NCBI RefSeq assembly: GCF_001632365.1
Contig: NW_024468534.1
Coordinates: 176,133 to 240,132, forward strand
Source of the DNA: Laetiporus sulphureus 93-53
Lineage: Eukaryota; Basidiomycota; Agaricomycetes; Polyporales; Laetiporaceae
DNA length: 64,000 bases
Direction: 5' to 3'
Positions 11,718 to 24,300 of this stretch are shown here, in pieces. The notes beneath the pieces are model-generated. The model searched no databases. It had not been told where the DNA came from and saw only the letters and a list, made by a program, of their open reading frames with translations. A program made the position numbers and the translations under genes. Position 1 is the first letter of the stretch. Every line of letters begins with the position of its first letter.

Positions 11718-11806
11718 ACTCGGCATCTGCTCGGCATCGCCGTCCCCTTGGTATTTGAGGTCGACGAACTGAACTGGCGTGCCGAACTCTAAGAATTGAG
11801 CACGCC
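11718..11806 (-). repeat. Right terminal inverted repeat of the 706-bp element
   Basis: Inverted copy of the left end. The high similarity of the two arms suggests a relatively recent insertion or strong constraint on the ends. Confidence 0.88.
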
Positions 11807-12008
11807 TAGTAGGACGAGAGGCAGGGTCCGAATATCCAGTGGAGCGAAGTCGAACAGGACCGAGAGCGGGCGCAATGAGCCAGGCCGCATGCTCGCCCTT
11901 ACGGGCGAGATGGCTTCTATTCTCTGCATTCCAAGCACCCATTCCTCCATAACCGTACTGACGAACCTGAAACTCTTCGGAATCTCACAAGCACAAGCGA
12001 GCAGTAGT

Positions 12009-14419
12009 ATGTCCACAACACGCGTTGCGATTCTTACAGGTCAAGTGCTCTCTGAATACACTGAGCAGACTCCGCGCTGAGACTATCCAGTCAGCGATGC
12101 GGCGTCCGCGGACGCGAGTGCCGACAGGTCCGGACCTGCTGTACGCGACCTCCTTATCATCAACGGTGAATTCGAATGCAAGTATTCGCTGATCGTGCCC
12201 AACGACGAGGCGCACGTACGGCACACCGTGCGTACGTGGTGTGAGCAGGGCGACGTCGATTGGGTCCTCACCATTGGCGGTACGGGCTTTGGCGTACGCG
12301 ACAGGACTCCTGAGGTGCGTTCATCTGTCCTTCCGTCCTCGACCGGTTGCCCATTCAAGGCGTCGAGTCAAGTACTGACCGGCAACATCTCATCTGCAGG
12401 CCATACGCCCCCTAATCGAGCGCGATGCCCCTGGTCTTGTTCACCTCCTGCTTGCGTCATCCTTGCAAAAGACACCGCTCGCTGCACTCTCGCGCCCGGT
12501 AGCGGGCACGGTGAAGAATACGCTAGTAGTGACCCTGCCGGGAAGCATGAGGGCCGCGCGAGAGAACTTGGAGGCTTTGCTCGCAAACGGCGTCATCGAC
12601 CATGCACTTCAGCTAGTCAAGAGCGGTTCCGGTGTGCAGCTGCATGCAGCTCTCGCAGCTGTGGCATCTGATCAGCACTCGAAGGCCCATCACCACCACC
12701 ATCACCACTCCCATGCTCCCCAGCCGAGAAGTGTCCTGTCACACGACCCTGCCCTGCCAGGTGCGTTATAGGCGGCTATATGCGCACAGATCATCTTGAG
12801 AATGCATATTCGGTAGTGACCATGAGGCCAAGGGAGTCACCATACCCTCCGGTCTCGGTTGACTCAGCAACTTCTTCAATTCTCAGCGCGATCAAACCTC
12901 TTCCCGTGGTCCAGCTTCCTGTACGTACTGATGGTCAAGAGGTCCTTCTTGCTGACATAGACTTCCGACTCGGACAGTTCGGTCCAGAGCTGAAAGGACA
13001 TGTGTTAGCGGAGGATGTGCATGCCCCGCAAGATCTGCCGTCCACGTCCACCGCGAGCGTCGATGGCTACGCTCTGCACTGTACGTTTCTCTCATGCCCG
13101 CACACTAATGCCACGGCCTCACCTATCGCAGCTTATGACCAGCCGGGCGTCTATCGGGTGCTCACCTCACGCACGCACAAGCTCTCCGACCCGCTGCCGC
13201 TCGATGCAGTCTACCGCATCAACACAGGCGCACCACTTCCCGCGGGCGCAGACACGATTATCATGGTCGAGGACACCCGCCTGCATAGCACAGTGAACGA
13301 CGACAGCGGGCAGGAGGAGGAGAAGGAGGTCAAGACACTCGTGCAGGTGCCGAAGGGAGATAACGTGCGCGCGCCGGGGTCGGATATTCGAAAGGATGAA
13401 CTGGTTCTCGAAGCTGGGCAGGTGCTGCACGATACCGGAGGGGAGATCGGCACGTTGGCGCTTGTCGGGCGGAAAGAGGTGAGAGGTGCGTGTTAGTCGT
13501 GACGTACGTATCTTGACGCAGGATCTCCTCAGGTCGGCGTGTACAGGAAGCCAGTCGTCGCGATTATGAGCACCGGAAGCGAGCTCATTGATGTTCGCGC
13601 GCCAAAGTCGCTAGAAAGCGACAGCCAGGGCGGGATCTCGGACACGAACCGGCCGTCGCTCCAGGCTGCGCTCTTAGGAATGGGCTATCGCGTTGTTGAT
13701 CTCGGGATTGTGCCTGACGAGTAAGCCTGCCATTCATATAACGCCACACGTACAGCTGATTTCTGCCGTTCACAGCCTCGATGCTCATGTCTCGACGATT
13801 GAGAAGGGCCTGCAGGAGGCAGATCTGTTGCTCACGACAGGCGGAACATCAATGGGCACGAGCGATCTGCTCAAGCCGGTCATCGAGAGACAGCTCGGGG
13901 GCACCGTGCACTTTGGGCGTGTCTCTGTTGAACCGGGCAAGTCGACAACGTTCGCAACCATCCCCGCGGCCGCGCACCCGAACGGAAGCATCCCGATGTT
14001 CGCGCTGCCAGGCAGTCTGGCAGCGGCTCTCGTCACCTTCAACATCTTCATGGTACCTGCACTGCGTAGACTCGGCGGGTGGCCCATGGAGCACTGTCAG
14101 TTGCCTAAGGTGATGGTCAAGGTGCGCGGAGTAAACGAACTATTGTACGGGGTATGTGCTGATCCGATACAACATGTGCTAGATACAAGATTCTATGCAG
14201 CTCGACCCTTGCCCGGAGTACCACCGTATCATCATCAAGGCCGGTCCGACGGGCCTCAATGCGTACAGCACGGGTGGACAGCGATCAAGTAGGGTTACTG
14301 GTCTGAGCGGGGCGAATGGGTTGGTGGCGTTGCCCGCTAAAAGCGGAGTCGGTCCAGACAAACTAGAAGTTGGTGAGATGGCTGAGGCGGTTGTCATTGG
14401 TGAGTTACAGATGTATTAA
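12009..14419 (+). CDS. cnxE: Gephyrin-like molybdenum cofactor enzyme (MogA-MoeA fusion)
   Basis: Catalyses the last two steps of Moco synthesis: adenylation of molybdopterin (N-terminal MogA/G domain) and molybdate insertion (C-terminal MoeA/E domain). G domain seen: MSTTRVAILTVSD after the first splice, DRSGPAVRDLL, VLTIGGTGFGVRDRTPEA, and the LPGSMRAARENL end. Linker: a seven-His run followed by SH. E domain seen: ASVDGYALH, INTGAPLPAGADTIIMVED, RAPGSDIRKDE, IMSTGSELID, DTNRPSL, LLTTGGTSMGTSDLL and FALPGSLAAALVTF. It ends AVVIGELQMY. The G-then-E order is that of gephyrin and fungal homologues, not of plant CNX1. About eight exons; the first donor is GTCAAG, a weak site, but the reading phase and conserved TVSD junction support it. 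It converges on SPC19, with 64 bp between stop codons. Confidence 0.95.
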
Positions 14420-14483
14420 GAAGCACGTAAATATAGAACATGTACAATAACGTACCGGTTTCCACATATTGCGACATGCGATA

Positions 14484-15271
14484 CTATCTCTTCATCGTGG
14501 CCAACTCCTGTCATGCATGGATTAGACTCGGAAGAGTATCTAGAAGTAATGCACACCAATTCATCAATTTCTTTTTGAAGCGCAGCGACTTCATCTTCCA
14601 GTCGTTCTCGTTGTCTGGTCAGCATTTGTATACGCCTGACATCTAGCTTGCTCACGCCGGCCGTATTCATGTGGATGCCACCTCGCGACGACGGCTGGGC
14701 AGCGCTGGCCTCAACCTACGACACATTCCGTGGAGCTAAGAAGACGGAGTACAGAAAGCAGCGATACCTTCGCCTGCAGCAAGCTTTCCTTCTTGAGGAG
14801 GATCTGCAGGCCCTTCTCAGCGCGAGCGATCAACTCGTTGATCTGGGGTTCAATCTCGTCCGTCAAGTCCGCCTTGTACTTCCGGACGGTTGATTCGTCA
14901 ACGAGTAGGAACACCTGTTGAGAGCAGCGATGATGCAGTGGAGCTAGACGACACGTTAATGCGGTGCGTACCCGTTCATTCTCGAGAACTTTGGTCATAC
15001 GAGGTAAGTCCTGCGTTCCTTGGCGGATGATCTCCTGCGCCGCATGGGCCTATCAGCCCTCCATTAGCTTTATGCAGTGCAGACTGTGCGTATTCAGCAC
15101 GACCTCTTCGCAACAGTCCTCCATTGCCAAGACGCAATCCCGTAAGAATGGGCTGCAGACAGCATTGGTGTCGCTCCGATACTGCTCGGGGTTGCCAGCA
15201 AAGACGGATTCTCGCGGTCGGTACTTTGGGTGTACGGAGAGCCTGGACGCTCGATGACTCCGGTCAACCAT
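14484..15271 (-). CDS. SPC19: DASH complex subunit SPC19
   Basis: Small kinetochore protein of the outer-kinetochore DASH/Dam1 ring, which couples chromosomes to microtubule ends. Rebuilt exons give MVDRSHRASRL.., CSPFLRDCVLAMEDCCEE, AAQEIIRQGTQDLPRMTKVL, FLLVDESTVRKYKADLTDEI, EPQINELIARAEKGLQILLK, VSKLDVRRIQMLTRQRERLE and an end of EIDELELATMKR. The DLPR(M/L)xKVL and EIEPQIxxLIxxAE motifs are the hallmarks of Spc19. The last intron (about 14511-14552) starts with a weak GTGTGC donor, but splicing it out removes a stop and gives a sensible coiled-coil end. Length near 165-180 residues fits the family. Confidence 0.85.
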
Positions 15272-15768
15272 GGTGCACAATGTGTCGGACGCGAGAAGAC
15301 GCAGGCGCAACCGCCACAGACGCGTCTGGCGCGCCCCCTTTGTCGGAGTTTACCCTAAACAAACTCCGTCACGTGCCATATATAAGAGAGGGCAAATTTT
15401 CGTCGCGCTCTCTCCAGTGTCCGTCTGACTTCTGAACCGCTAGCATCTGATGGCGTTATTCTAGTCAGCGGAGCGAGGCGTCCCCCGGGGTGCTCACGAG
15501 ACCAAGCACGTCCCTCCGGTTCCCTTCCGTCAGGGAGGTCGAGCGGGAGGGGCCTGCCGTGTTATATTCCTATACTCTCTGTAATGCCACTATGTGGCGT
15601 TGACAGTTCGGTGAAACCATAACACTGACATCTCTCCGCATATCATCCTGCTTGTACATGTACTGCTCTCTTGACTTCAATAAATACCTCGATTGGAATG
15701 TTGCTCATATCAAGCACATGAAAAGGATAGCATGACAAGGTATAAAATTAGCACTTAAAGACCTAATT
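15272..15768. promoter_or_regulatory. SPC19 promoter and KEX1 3' region
   Basis: On the minus strand a TATATA element (about 15377-15382) lies roughly 105 nt before the SPC19 start codon, next to a CACGTG palindrome (15370-15375), a plausible core promoter. An AATAAA-like motif is seen near 15680. No coding frame is found in the remaining sequence. Confidence 0.4.
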
Positions 15769-18268
15769 TTATGTCCTCGGACTCCTCGCCATATCCTCAT
15801 CATCACTATCTCCAACACTGAAGATCGCCGCTGAATGAGGCTCGTCATGCGCTCGCTCCTTGCCTTTCCTCGACCGGAACGGCTGTTCTTCGTCCGCAGC
15901 GCCATGCCCATTGCTTTCAGCCATGTTGTCAGCTAAGGGAATGTTTTCCTCAGCGGTCGACAGAGGAAGCCCCTTCATACGATTGCGCCGTGAACGCCAC
16001 CAGAGGAGCCCACCGATGATTACCGCGATGATGACGAGAACCAGTGCTGCTGAGCCGGCATTGTAATATGCTGGGTAGAAAGAATATTAACACTAGGAGA
16101 ACGCCCGAGCAGCACACAAAACGTACCTTCCCACATAGCCTTATCCTGCTCCGGAGTTTTCGCTGGTACTGGGGTTGGAACGGGTACGTCATCAAGGAGC
16201 GTCGGCAAGGGCTTGCTGTCGTCGCCGACGGAGCTCGGTATCTTCGCCGAGCCCTCGAGAATCTTGCTGAAATCAACGCCCATGAAGCGCAGAATCATGT
16301 CATGCGTCACATGCGGGACGTCGAATCCAGCCATGTGCGACGCATTGAAAATCTGTGAAGAACATTCCTTTAAATATACGCATGTCTATGGCCATCAGAC
16401 AGCGAGACGTGCCTTGACATAGGTCAGGTTTCTCGAGGTCACCCATGTGCCAGCAGGTGAACTATCGACGGACCATGACTGCGTCTGCACCGTCTGGACA
16501 CAATTACAATGAGCGTTGCGCCGTTCTCAACATTCGTCCGACGTACCCCGAGGCCCGTCTCTCCATTCCATGTCATCGCTTGGATTAAGCTCTCGATGCC
16601 CACATAGTTGCAGATGAAATCCTGGTCGCCAGCAAAGAGCATCATCGGTATCCTCTCCAGCACCTTAGGGATGACCGTAATTGACGATGGGGAGGTCCTC
16701 GTCGTGAACTCGGTGTGGATTATGCCCCTGCATTCGGTCCATGTTTGTGACGCGTCAGTCGCGTGAAGAGCGCTCACAACATCACGACGCTGACGAACTT
16801 CCGCGTCAACGAAATGTAAAGTGCTTTCGAGTACCCAAGGGCTCACCTTCAGGTAATCATACATGGCTGGGAGGTCTGACGGCCAATTCATTCCACACGC
16901 TGGTGCCTCATCCTCAAGGCGAACGTCGTAAATGTTGACGCACATCTCCTTTCCGTCAACACTGCAGGTCATGGCTCAGAGGAGGTTCCCGAATGACATC
17001 TCCCTAACGTACCTCCTCTTTCGGCCGGAGACAACTTGCTCCATGACAGACTCGCAGACGTCGACCTTTACGGGCTCTGGTGTTGAGTATTTGGCCATCT
17101 CCTGCATGCAGCGATCCGTAACGGCTTTGCCTCGCTTATAGTCCTGTACGGCGGGTGAGAATTCAAGACAGTCGCGACAAAATAACTGCTCACCTCTGAG
17201 TTCTCCTCCACCAGGCCATGCTTCACGGCATACGTCAAGAACGAGGGATATTGATGGCGCCCGTCTATCCACCCGTTGCCGATAGCAGCTCCGCGCAGTG
17301 GAATGTTCAGGTTCGATTTCAGTATCGCATCCGCTTGGAGGCACATTAGTCTCTCCACACGTCCGGCTTGCAAAAGAACCTACCAAAGTATGGGATATAT
17401 TGTCCAGCGAAGCTCTCGCCACCTAAATATGTCTATTCTTTGATATATCATCGCGGGCATGAAAGTACATAGAGAACGTACATCGACATTCTGATACTCT
17501 GGGAAAACTCTGTAGAAGTTGCGGAGAAACTCGACGAGTTGTGTCGACGCCTGAATATCATTCTGTGAGGATAGTTAACTCAAGGTGCATGGTGCACCGA
17601 CTCACGTCGTCCAACTCGTGTACATAATGGTCAGTCGACGTATACGAGAAGCCGGTGCCCGCAGGTTGGTCCACTGCGCACAGAGGATGACACGCATAAT
17701 GAGCATCTACACACCTTGCAAGCAAAACCAGGCTTACCGTAGACCATAGTCGTGTATTCCTCCCATCCTCCTTCGATTGTCTTGAGACCGCCGTTTCCGT
17801 CGACACGCCATGGCCCAACCTCCATCATGAGCCCATCAAATGATGAGCAGCCGGGTCCACCCTAACAATGCACAAACATTTATGTGAGATCAACACAGAC
17901 TTGCGGTCCACCGTACTCACGTTGAACCAGAACATTATACGCTCCTTGTCGGCTGTTCGCCGCGCCTTGACCATGACGAAGAAAAGGTGTGCAGTAACAT
18001 CATTTGGAGGCGCGGAGGCGGCATCTGGGTCGGATGATATGTGTCCGGAGAATATGTGCAGAGGGTGCGTATCGTCCTGGTGCAGGTCGGGCAGTCGTTT
18101 CACATAGAACGACGCAGCCGACGGAACTGCAGGGTTATTCGTTCAGCACATCGTACAATTTCGCAATTGGTGATACAAACTGTCTGTGGGTGCTGCTCGG
18201 CTTGGAGAAAGGAGCGAGATGAAAGACAATAGAGCCCATAACAGGCTGAAGCATAATCTGCAAGCCAT
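15769..18268 (-). CDS. KEX1: Kex1-type serine carboxypeptidase (peptidase S10)
   Basis: Trims C-terminal Lys/Arg from peptides after Kex2 cleavage in the trans-Golgi; in yeast it matures killer toxin and alpha-factor. Seen in order: signal peptide [20 protein letters not shown]; substrate pocket [28 protein letters not shown]; catalytic serine motif [12 protein letters not shown] (Phe where Tyr is usual); [17 protein letters not shown]; catalytic Asp region [13 protein letters not shown]; catalytic His region [21 protein letters not shown] Pro/Thr-rich linker then leads to one membrane helix ([19 protein letters not shown]) and an acidic cytosolic tail. Many short introns. All three catalytic residues are present. 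Confidence 0.95.
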
Positions 18269-18591
18269 CTTCCACGATAAATTTATCGCGACAAACGAGG
18301 GACAAACGGACCAGCTGAGTCCGGTAACACGACAGACGGTAGTGATAGTAAAACTGCAGCTGCGTGGCAGAGGTATCAATGAGAGAACATATTCACTCGT
18401 CGGCCCAAAAACTGGGTACCATCAGCACTGCCCGGGCTCGGACTTGACCAACGCGCGTCTCTAAATTAACTGACTTATCGAGGGGTTATCTTGGCCGACA
18501 AGCCACCTGATTGTCCTGCGCTTATCTCCTTCAAGTTCCCGCTCACTGACATGATGGATTCAGATGCAGACGACGTTCCTTCCCTACCGCC
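18269..18591. promoter_or_regulatory. Divergent promoter of KEX1 and thioredoxin-fold gene
   Basis: 323 bp between the two start codons, which point away from each other. No defined motif can be claimed. Confidence 0.35.
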
Positions 18592-19751
18592 ATGAGGCTT
18601 CTTTCCGCCGCGTCGACGCTGCTGGCGCTCGTCGTTTGCGCCAGCGCGCAGTACTTCTCTCAAGGCTGGCAGCCCGGCCAGCCTGTTGCGCGCGACGCGC
18701 ATCCGACGGGTACCGTTGATATTAATCCAGCTTCTGCGCCGACGAGCGAAGGAGATGGCTCGTCGCGTTTTGATTTCACGAGTTTGCTCACGTCCGGACC
18801 CGTGGGCTTCCTGGCAGGGAAGATGGGCGTGAACATGACGGAGAAGTTGCAGCAGGCAAAGGCGGAAGAAGATATATGGGACCCTCGTATCCCCCTGATT
18901 ACCGACTCTAATTACGAGGAGATCGTCGTCAATGAGCCTCTTTCACCGGAGGAAGAGAAAGACAGGGTGTGGTTTATCATAATGTAAGACTGTCCTGTAC
19001 TTCCGAACGTCTTGCGGTTGATCAGTGTTCCTGTAGCTCCGTCTCGAAAGGTGGCAAAAACGCGTTCTCCATGAAAGCGGATGAGCACTTCGACAATGCA
19101 TACAATCAGTCGATAATCGAAGGTGACCTATCAAATGTCAGATGGGGTCGCATCGACTACTTGAATGTCACCTACATCACGACAAAGTGGTCGATCTGGC
19201 AGTATGTCTATTACTTAACTCGCTTTTTGTACGCCTAGCTCAACACAATATATAGAGCACCATATCTAGTCGTTTTGACCGACCGCGGGCAAACATTGCG
19301 CTTCTACAAAGCGAATTCGGTCAGACTGGATCCTACCACCATCCGAGAATTCTTAAGGAACGAGGGTTGGCGTGAAGGCGAACCTTGGGGTGGGCCCTTT
19401 GCACCAGGAGGACGATGGTAAGGGATAACAGTTCTCGTCTCCTACGCACAAGCTGACATCGGCTCGAACAGGGAATATATCCTTCACTATTTCGCGCTCT
19501 CAGCAAAATGGGTCTACGAGTTCTTGATCATGTTCCCAAAATGGGTGCTCATGATTGCGTCTGCCGGCATCGCGAACCTCGTGATGAAGTATATGCACAC
19601 CGCCGCCGGTACAGGCAAGCCACAAGCAAACGCAAAAAAACCCGCGCCAATCGCGCCTTCGTCGCCTGTAACAACGACGGTTATCCCAAACAAGGCTAAC
19701 CCAACTTCGCCGAAAAGCAGGACCAAACAACGGAAGAATGCAATAAAGTAG
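18592..19751 (+). CDS. ER membrane protein with thioredoxin-like fold lacking CxxC
   Basis: Starts with a clear signal peptide (MRLLSAASTLLALVVCASA). The luminal domain has a thioredoxin-like pattern: strand ITDSNYEEIVVNEPLS, then RVWFIII, then a loop KGGKNAFSMKADEHFDNAYN where the CxxC active site would be expected, then RWGRIDYLNVT, then APYLVVLTDRGQTLRFY. A single hydrophobic helix follows (FLIMFPKWVLMIASAGIANL) and a Lys/Pro-rich tail ending SKSRTKQRKNAIK-like. There is no cysteine in the active-site position, so a redox role is unlikely; a chaperone or adaptor role is more plausible. Three to four introns. The fold assignment is by pattern only. Confidence 0.8.
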
Positions 19752-19984
19752 CTGCATTTTGTATCGATGTGATGTAAGAATGCAATACGTTTCATAGGGT
19801 TATATTACATTGCGTGACGTGAAGCTTTGAAATTTCACCTACAAAAGCAGTTTCGCTTATGATATCACGGTGAGTCCAATCTAATCGACTGGCCATAATC
19901 TACGAGATGGGGTTCATCCACGCTAGCTGACAGCGCCAAAGACTAATATTACATTGCCAAGAAACAAGTATGCAGAGACTTCCA

Positions 19985-21068
19985 TCACTCCCGGTACGGA
20001 TACTCGAACTTGGGCTGGTCCTTGCGTCTCCAAAGCTTCTTCCTAGAAAGACGTGAGCACCAAATCGTACCAAAGGACCACAAAATTGTCTCACGCCTTC
20101 TTCGTGACAGCATGCGTTGCAAATACCTCCACAGCGTACTTTGCCTTGAACTCGCGAATAAAGCGCGGATCCCTGATATCATGACCTCTCAGACGATAGA
20201 TATAGATTGAAATGAACATTATGCGGCTCACCAAAGTTCACTGGCGATACCAAGGTCCTTGCAGCAACGCATCAAGGCATTACTCTTGCAGGCCTCCGAC
20301 GCAGTCGCAATGCCATCAGGATCAAAGTACTCCTGTTCTCCCCGCGCAACGGCGACGAGTCTTGTGAAAGACACGTAAACTTACGGTTTGCTGACGCACA
20401 GACGTCTACGAGGACGACTTACCGCCCTAGACAAAAGAGAGCATGCTCCCTGCTCACGACCTTTGGGCCGATATCTAACTTGCTCCACGGTGCTAAGCCC
20501 CAACCACCAGGTCCAAACGCCTTATTCAGAACGCGACGGTACTTGATCTCAGGGAGGTAAATCATGCCATCTGAAAAGGGAGTTAGCCTCGATGCTTGAC
20601 GTGCTGCTCTACGAATTTAAAGAGCATACCAGGCTTGACCTCCACATCCTCGGGATCAACGGGTGCGAGCAGCAGGTCAATGGTCTCCTTCGGGAACGGC
20701 TTCGCCGACAGTCCTTGGTACCCATTGGACCAGTCAACAGTCCCGTCAGATGAGTCAGACTGGTCAGCACCGAGGGGCGACGACGATGAGGACGCGGTTT
20801 GTGATCTCGAAGACGATCGATCGCTTTCCAAAGGCGTAGAGACGGCTTCTGGAGAAACGTCCTGGTCTGATACTTCATCGGCTACCGTACTACCGACAGT
20901 TGTGCTGGCTTTCGCCACTGGACTAGTGTTCTTGTTCTTGGACAAGAAAGTTTTGCGCGCGTGCAGCGCGCTGCTTGCGGCACCTGCGTACGTCCTGCTG
21001 GAAACCAAAGGAACTCGACATGACGATCTCAATGCGGATATACCGCAGAAGGCGACCCGGCTAGCCAT
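19985..21068 (-). CDS. MGM101: Mitochondrial genome maintenance protein MGM101
   Basis: Single-strand DNA-annealing protein (Rad52-related) of mitochondrial nucleoids, needed for mtDNA repair and maintenance. The N-terminus ([20 protein letters not shown]) is a typical mitochondrial presequence, followed by a Ser/Thr-rich variable region. The conserved core reads [20 protein letters not shown], then after an intron [83 protein letters not shown] and a C-terminus ending [14 protein letters not shown]. Motif order and the C-terminal tail match the family throughout. Divergent from the gamma-tubulin complex gene (252 bp between starts). Confidence 0.95.
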
Positions 21069-21320
21069 GTTGAATACAATCGCAACTGAGCCGTCGAGGA
21101 TGAGGATGTGAGAGAAATCGCTCGCCCCTTTAGCCCACGGCGCTTTGGGACCTGGGTGATGGACGATGAACGCGTGTGTCACAGGATGTCACGTATTACC
21201 CGATTAACCCTGGAGCGCGTCTCAGTGGACGGCGTGTTGCGATCAACCCGCGACTTGCACTCGCTTTCGTCTGTCTGTACTCTAATTGAACTTGGAAACC
21301 GACATTCTTCAACTGTCAGC

Positions 21321-24300
21321 ATGGATCCATCGACCTCGGGAACACAACGCTTTCGGTTCAAGCAGAATCAAAGCCCTTACATACCCTCCACAGCCGAGTC
21401 TGCTTTGTCTGCTTCGACAAGTGCTCCAATTGTTTCAAGTACGTCCTCAGGAGCATCTACGCGACCTTCGTCAAGCGCATCAATCCGGTCTTCCGCCAGT
21501 GCTCCGATGCGCTCCACGACAAGCATGTCCGCTCGCACGTCCTCAGCTCCAACTGCTAGTAGCTCGCGTCCTACGTCGCGCTCGACTCAGCGGTCTGCCT
21601 CTCGCTTCTCTCATCGTCCTTTTCCAAAGCAGTCATCTCGCTTAGTGCCTCACTACCAAGCACTTGTCAAGGAAGTTACAGGATTGACTGCTGAGAACGA
21701 CTCAGATCGCTTCCACACCGCTGTCGACCACGTATCCAAAAGGTTAAACCAGACAGTCAGGCCGTCCGGTAGCTACGACATTGCCTCAGCAAGAAAACAC
21801 ATAGCTGGGTGAGTGCGATTCCCGGTATGATTCTGCAATTGCTGGAAAACGCGCATATAAGACATATTGAGAAAGCTCGCATCAATTCTCACAATGGTTT
21901 GGCAAGTGCAATGAGAAGTGCCTTTGAAAGATTGCAGAACCTCATGAAAGAAAGCGATGACCTGGATGCGGAGATTAAGGTGAACAGAAATCAGCAATAA
22001 GGCGATGATATTGTACTCACTCGTACAGCACGCAAGATGTCTCGTATTCCTGATCATCTTCAACTACTTGTAATGTCATACATCGTTGCACCGTTTCATA
22101 ATACGTTCTAACCCCCGACGTAGATCTCGCTCTCGCTCCCTCCATCGTCGGATACTCTGTGGTATGCCGAAGAATACCTGAATAGCTTACAGAATCCTTC
22201 AAAAGATCAGCCCACATTAACCTGGAATGATATTATAGCGGAGGAACCCTTCGAAGGCGAGCATTGGGAAGGCGTGTATGGTATGAATGGTGCAAGAACC
22301 CCTAGTGGAGGGAGTACTCCTTCGCTTTCTCCATGGGAGGATTTAGATGAGTTGGATGACTTGGACGATTCCTCATCATCGTCCAACCCGGTTGATTCCG
22401 CGGAAGAATCGAGTTCTCCGCTTCAAAGTAAGGAGAAGTCAGGCATTCAGGACCGCTCATTGGCTACCTATGACCATCGCCAGGACGTTGAAGATCTCCA
22501 AGGGAGACAATACTGGCGAACGGAATGGCGTATCGATGTATCTACCACCAGACCATTCAATATTGGAGATGCGTCGACGTTAGGTACAGTCTTCACTGTA
22601 TAGTATGTTCCTCCTATCTGATGTTCTTGATGCCAGGTCCATCCACGCAGCGCATCCTGACTGATTGGAGAACACTGCAGATTGCCAAGCTCGAGCAGGA
22701 GGCCAGTTAACAAATTGTATACCGGCACATAACGCTCATCATTCCACAGAGGTACATATACGAGTATGATGCAGTTCGAGAAGTTCTCATGGGGTTACAA
22801 GGCCGAAGAAATATCACGATGGAGTGGACCTACACCGGCGACCACCCGCTTTCTTTCATAGTCAGTATCTGCTATTCGGTCAATCGTGATATCCTGACGT
22901 TGCCTAGCCCACCTCGACCCACCGCCTTCTTCATCTCACCTCCGCCAGCCAGCATTCAATCATATCCTCATTCGCACGATTAGCGACCATTGTCGAGCAT
23001 CTACGGAAGTTCGTCGTAGCCATATTCCAGAGTGCATCCCTTGCTCCAGTGGACCGGAGTCAGAACATATCCTGGCACCAGAACCAACGACGGACTACTC
23101 TCAGTCTCGAAGCGTTATCCTCAGCCATCGACGCTCAAATTCGCGGATTCGATACATGGTGTGCTGCGAGAGAAGAAGAAATGTGCAAAGCGCAAGCGGG
23201 CGTTGGCCCGCCTCTCGTTGTCAGCCTGCTGAGCATGGACAAGGCAATTAGGGACAGATTCTTTGCAACGTTTGCAGTGCTATTGACGGTCGTGCGCGAT
23301 GTGGCCACTGAGGCAGCACGGAACCCGGAGCCTTTGAAGGAGATTTGGACCTTGCCGGATCTGCCGCCCAAGATGTCTCCATCGACTTTCAGCACTCTGC
23401 TACTCAACTCACTGCTTGATGCTGCCCAGAAGCACTTCTCGATGGGAGATGTCGTGACCTGCGACGCGTTAATGCAAGTTTTTGGTGAAACTGCTGAACC
23501 TCTCTGGAGCATGATGGGCCGTTGGATGAAGGATGGCATGTCAACCAGAGAAGTCGCTAGTCTCAGCAGAGAAAGACAGCAGACTCCTGGAGACCTCGAC
23601 GATGAATTCTTCATTGAGGATAACGAACTGCCGATGCTGGATCCAGATTTTTGGTCTGACGGCTTCGTGCTTCGAGGTGGACAAAGGGACCAGGACGACG
23701 ACAGGCCGATTTCAGTGCCGACTTTCTTGACCCACATCGCGAAGTACGTTCTCGAAGCTGGTAAAGCGATCGGACTCCTGCGAGCCCTTGGGGTCCCGAG
23801 TACCTTCGAGCGTGAAGTCGAGCAGCAATGGATGGCAAGCTGGCGGCCTTTTCGTGCACTCCTTGGTGACCGAGGAATGGGAGCTAACCGCGCTGTTTCT
23901 GTGCAACAGATGGTAGCCGTTCGGTCTACGGATGACCTGTCTCGACTGATCTATGACGAGATTCTTCCTCACAGCCTGGCTGCCCAAGAGATGTTACAGA
24001 AGGTCCTGGTCGAGGAGTGTGACCTGTGGCTGCATCTCGCTGCCATGGAAGACTTGTTCCTGATGAGGAGAGGTGATGCGATGTCGAACTTTGTCGATAG
24101 ACTGTTCGCAAGGGTAAGTGAGCTTTCTGAGGACGTGGAGATTGACTGATGATTTTATGTGCGTAGATGGACACTAGGAAGGCGTGGAACGACTTCCATT
24201 TCCTAAATAGTGCATTCCACGACGTCGTACAAGCCGGATCGCATAAGTGGATCGACGCTTCCCTCGTGAGGTTTTCGCACAGAGGCAGCAGGGACAAGAC

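Larger units (their letters stand above)
11101..11806. mobile_element. Non-autonomous DNA transposon (MITE-like) with long TIRs
   Basis: The first and last roughly 89 bp are inverted copies of each other with only a few mismatches. Both ends read GGCGTGCTCAATTCTTAGAG when viewed inwards, and weaker similarity extends to about 107 bp. The dinucleotide TA flanks both sides (11099-11100 and 11807-11808), as expected for a TA target duplication of Tc1/mariner-type elements. Total length is 706 bp. The inside has no transposase motif; its longest frame (minus, about 11234-11647) has none either. It lies about 200 bp upstream of the gephyrin-like start codon. The structure is directly visible; superfamily is an inference from the TA flanks. 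Confidence 0.85.

Noticed and set aside
15380..15700. Possible orphan non-coding RNA gene with TATATAA and a downstream AATAAA
   Set aside because: The TATATA/CACGTG block lies about 105 nt before the SPC19 start on the opposite strand and is better explained as its promoter; no known small-RNA signature was found.
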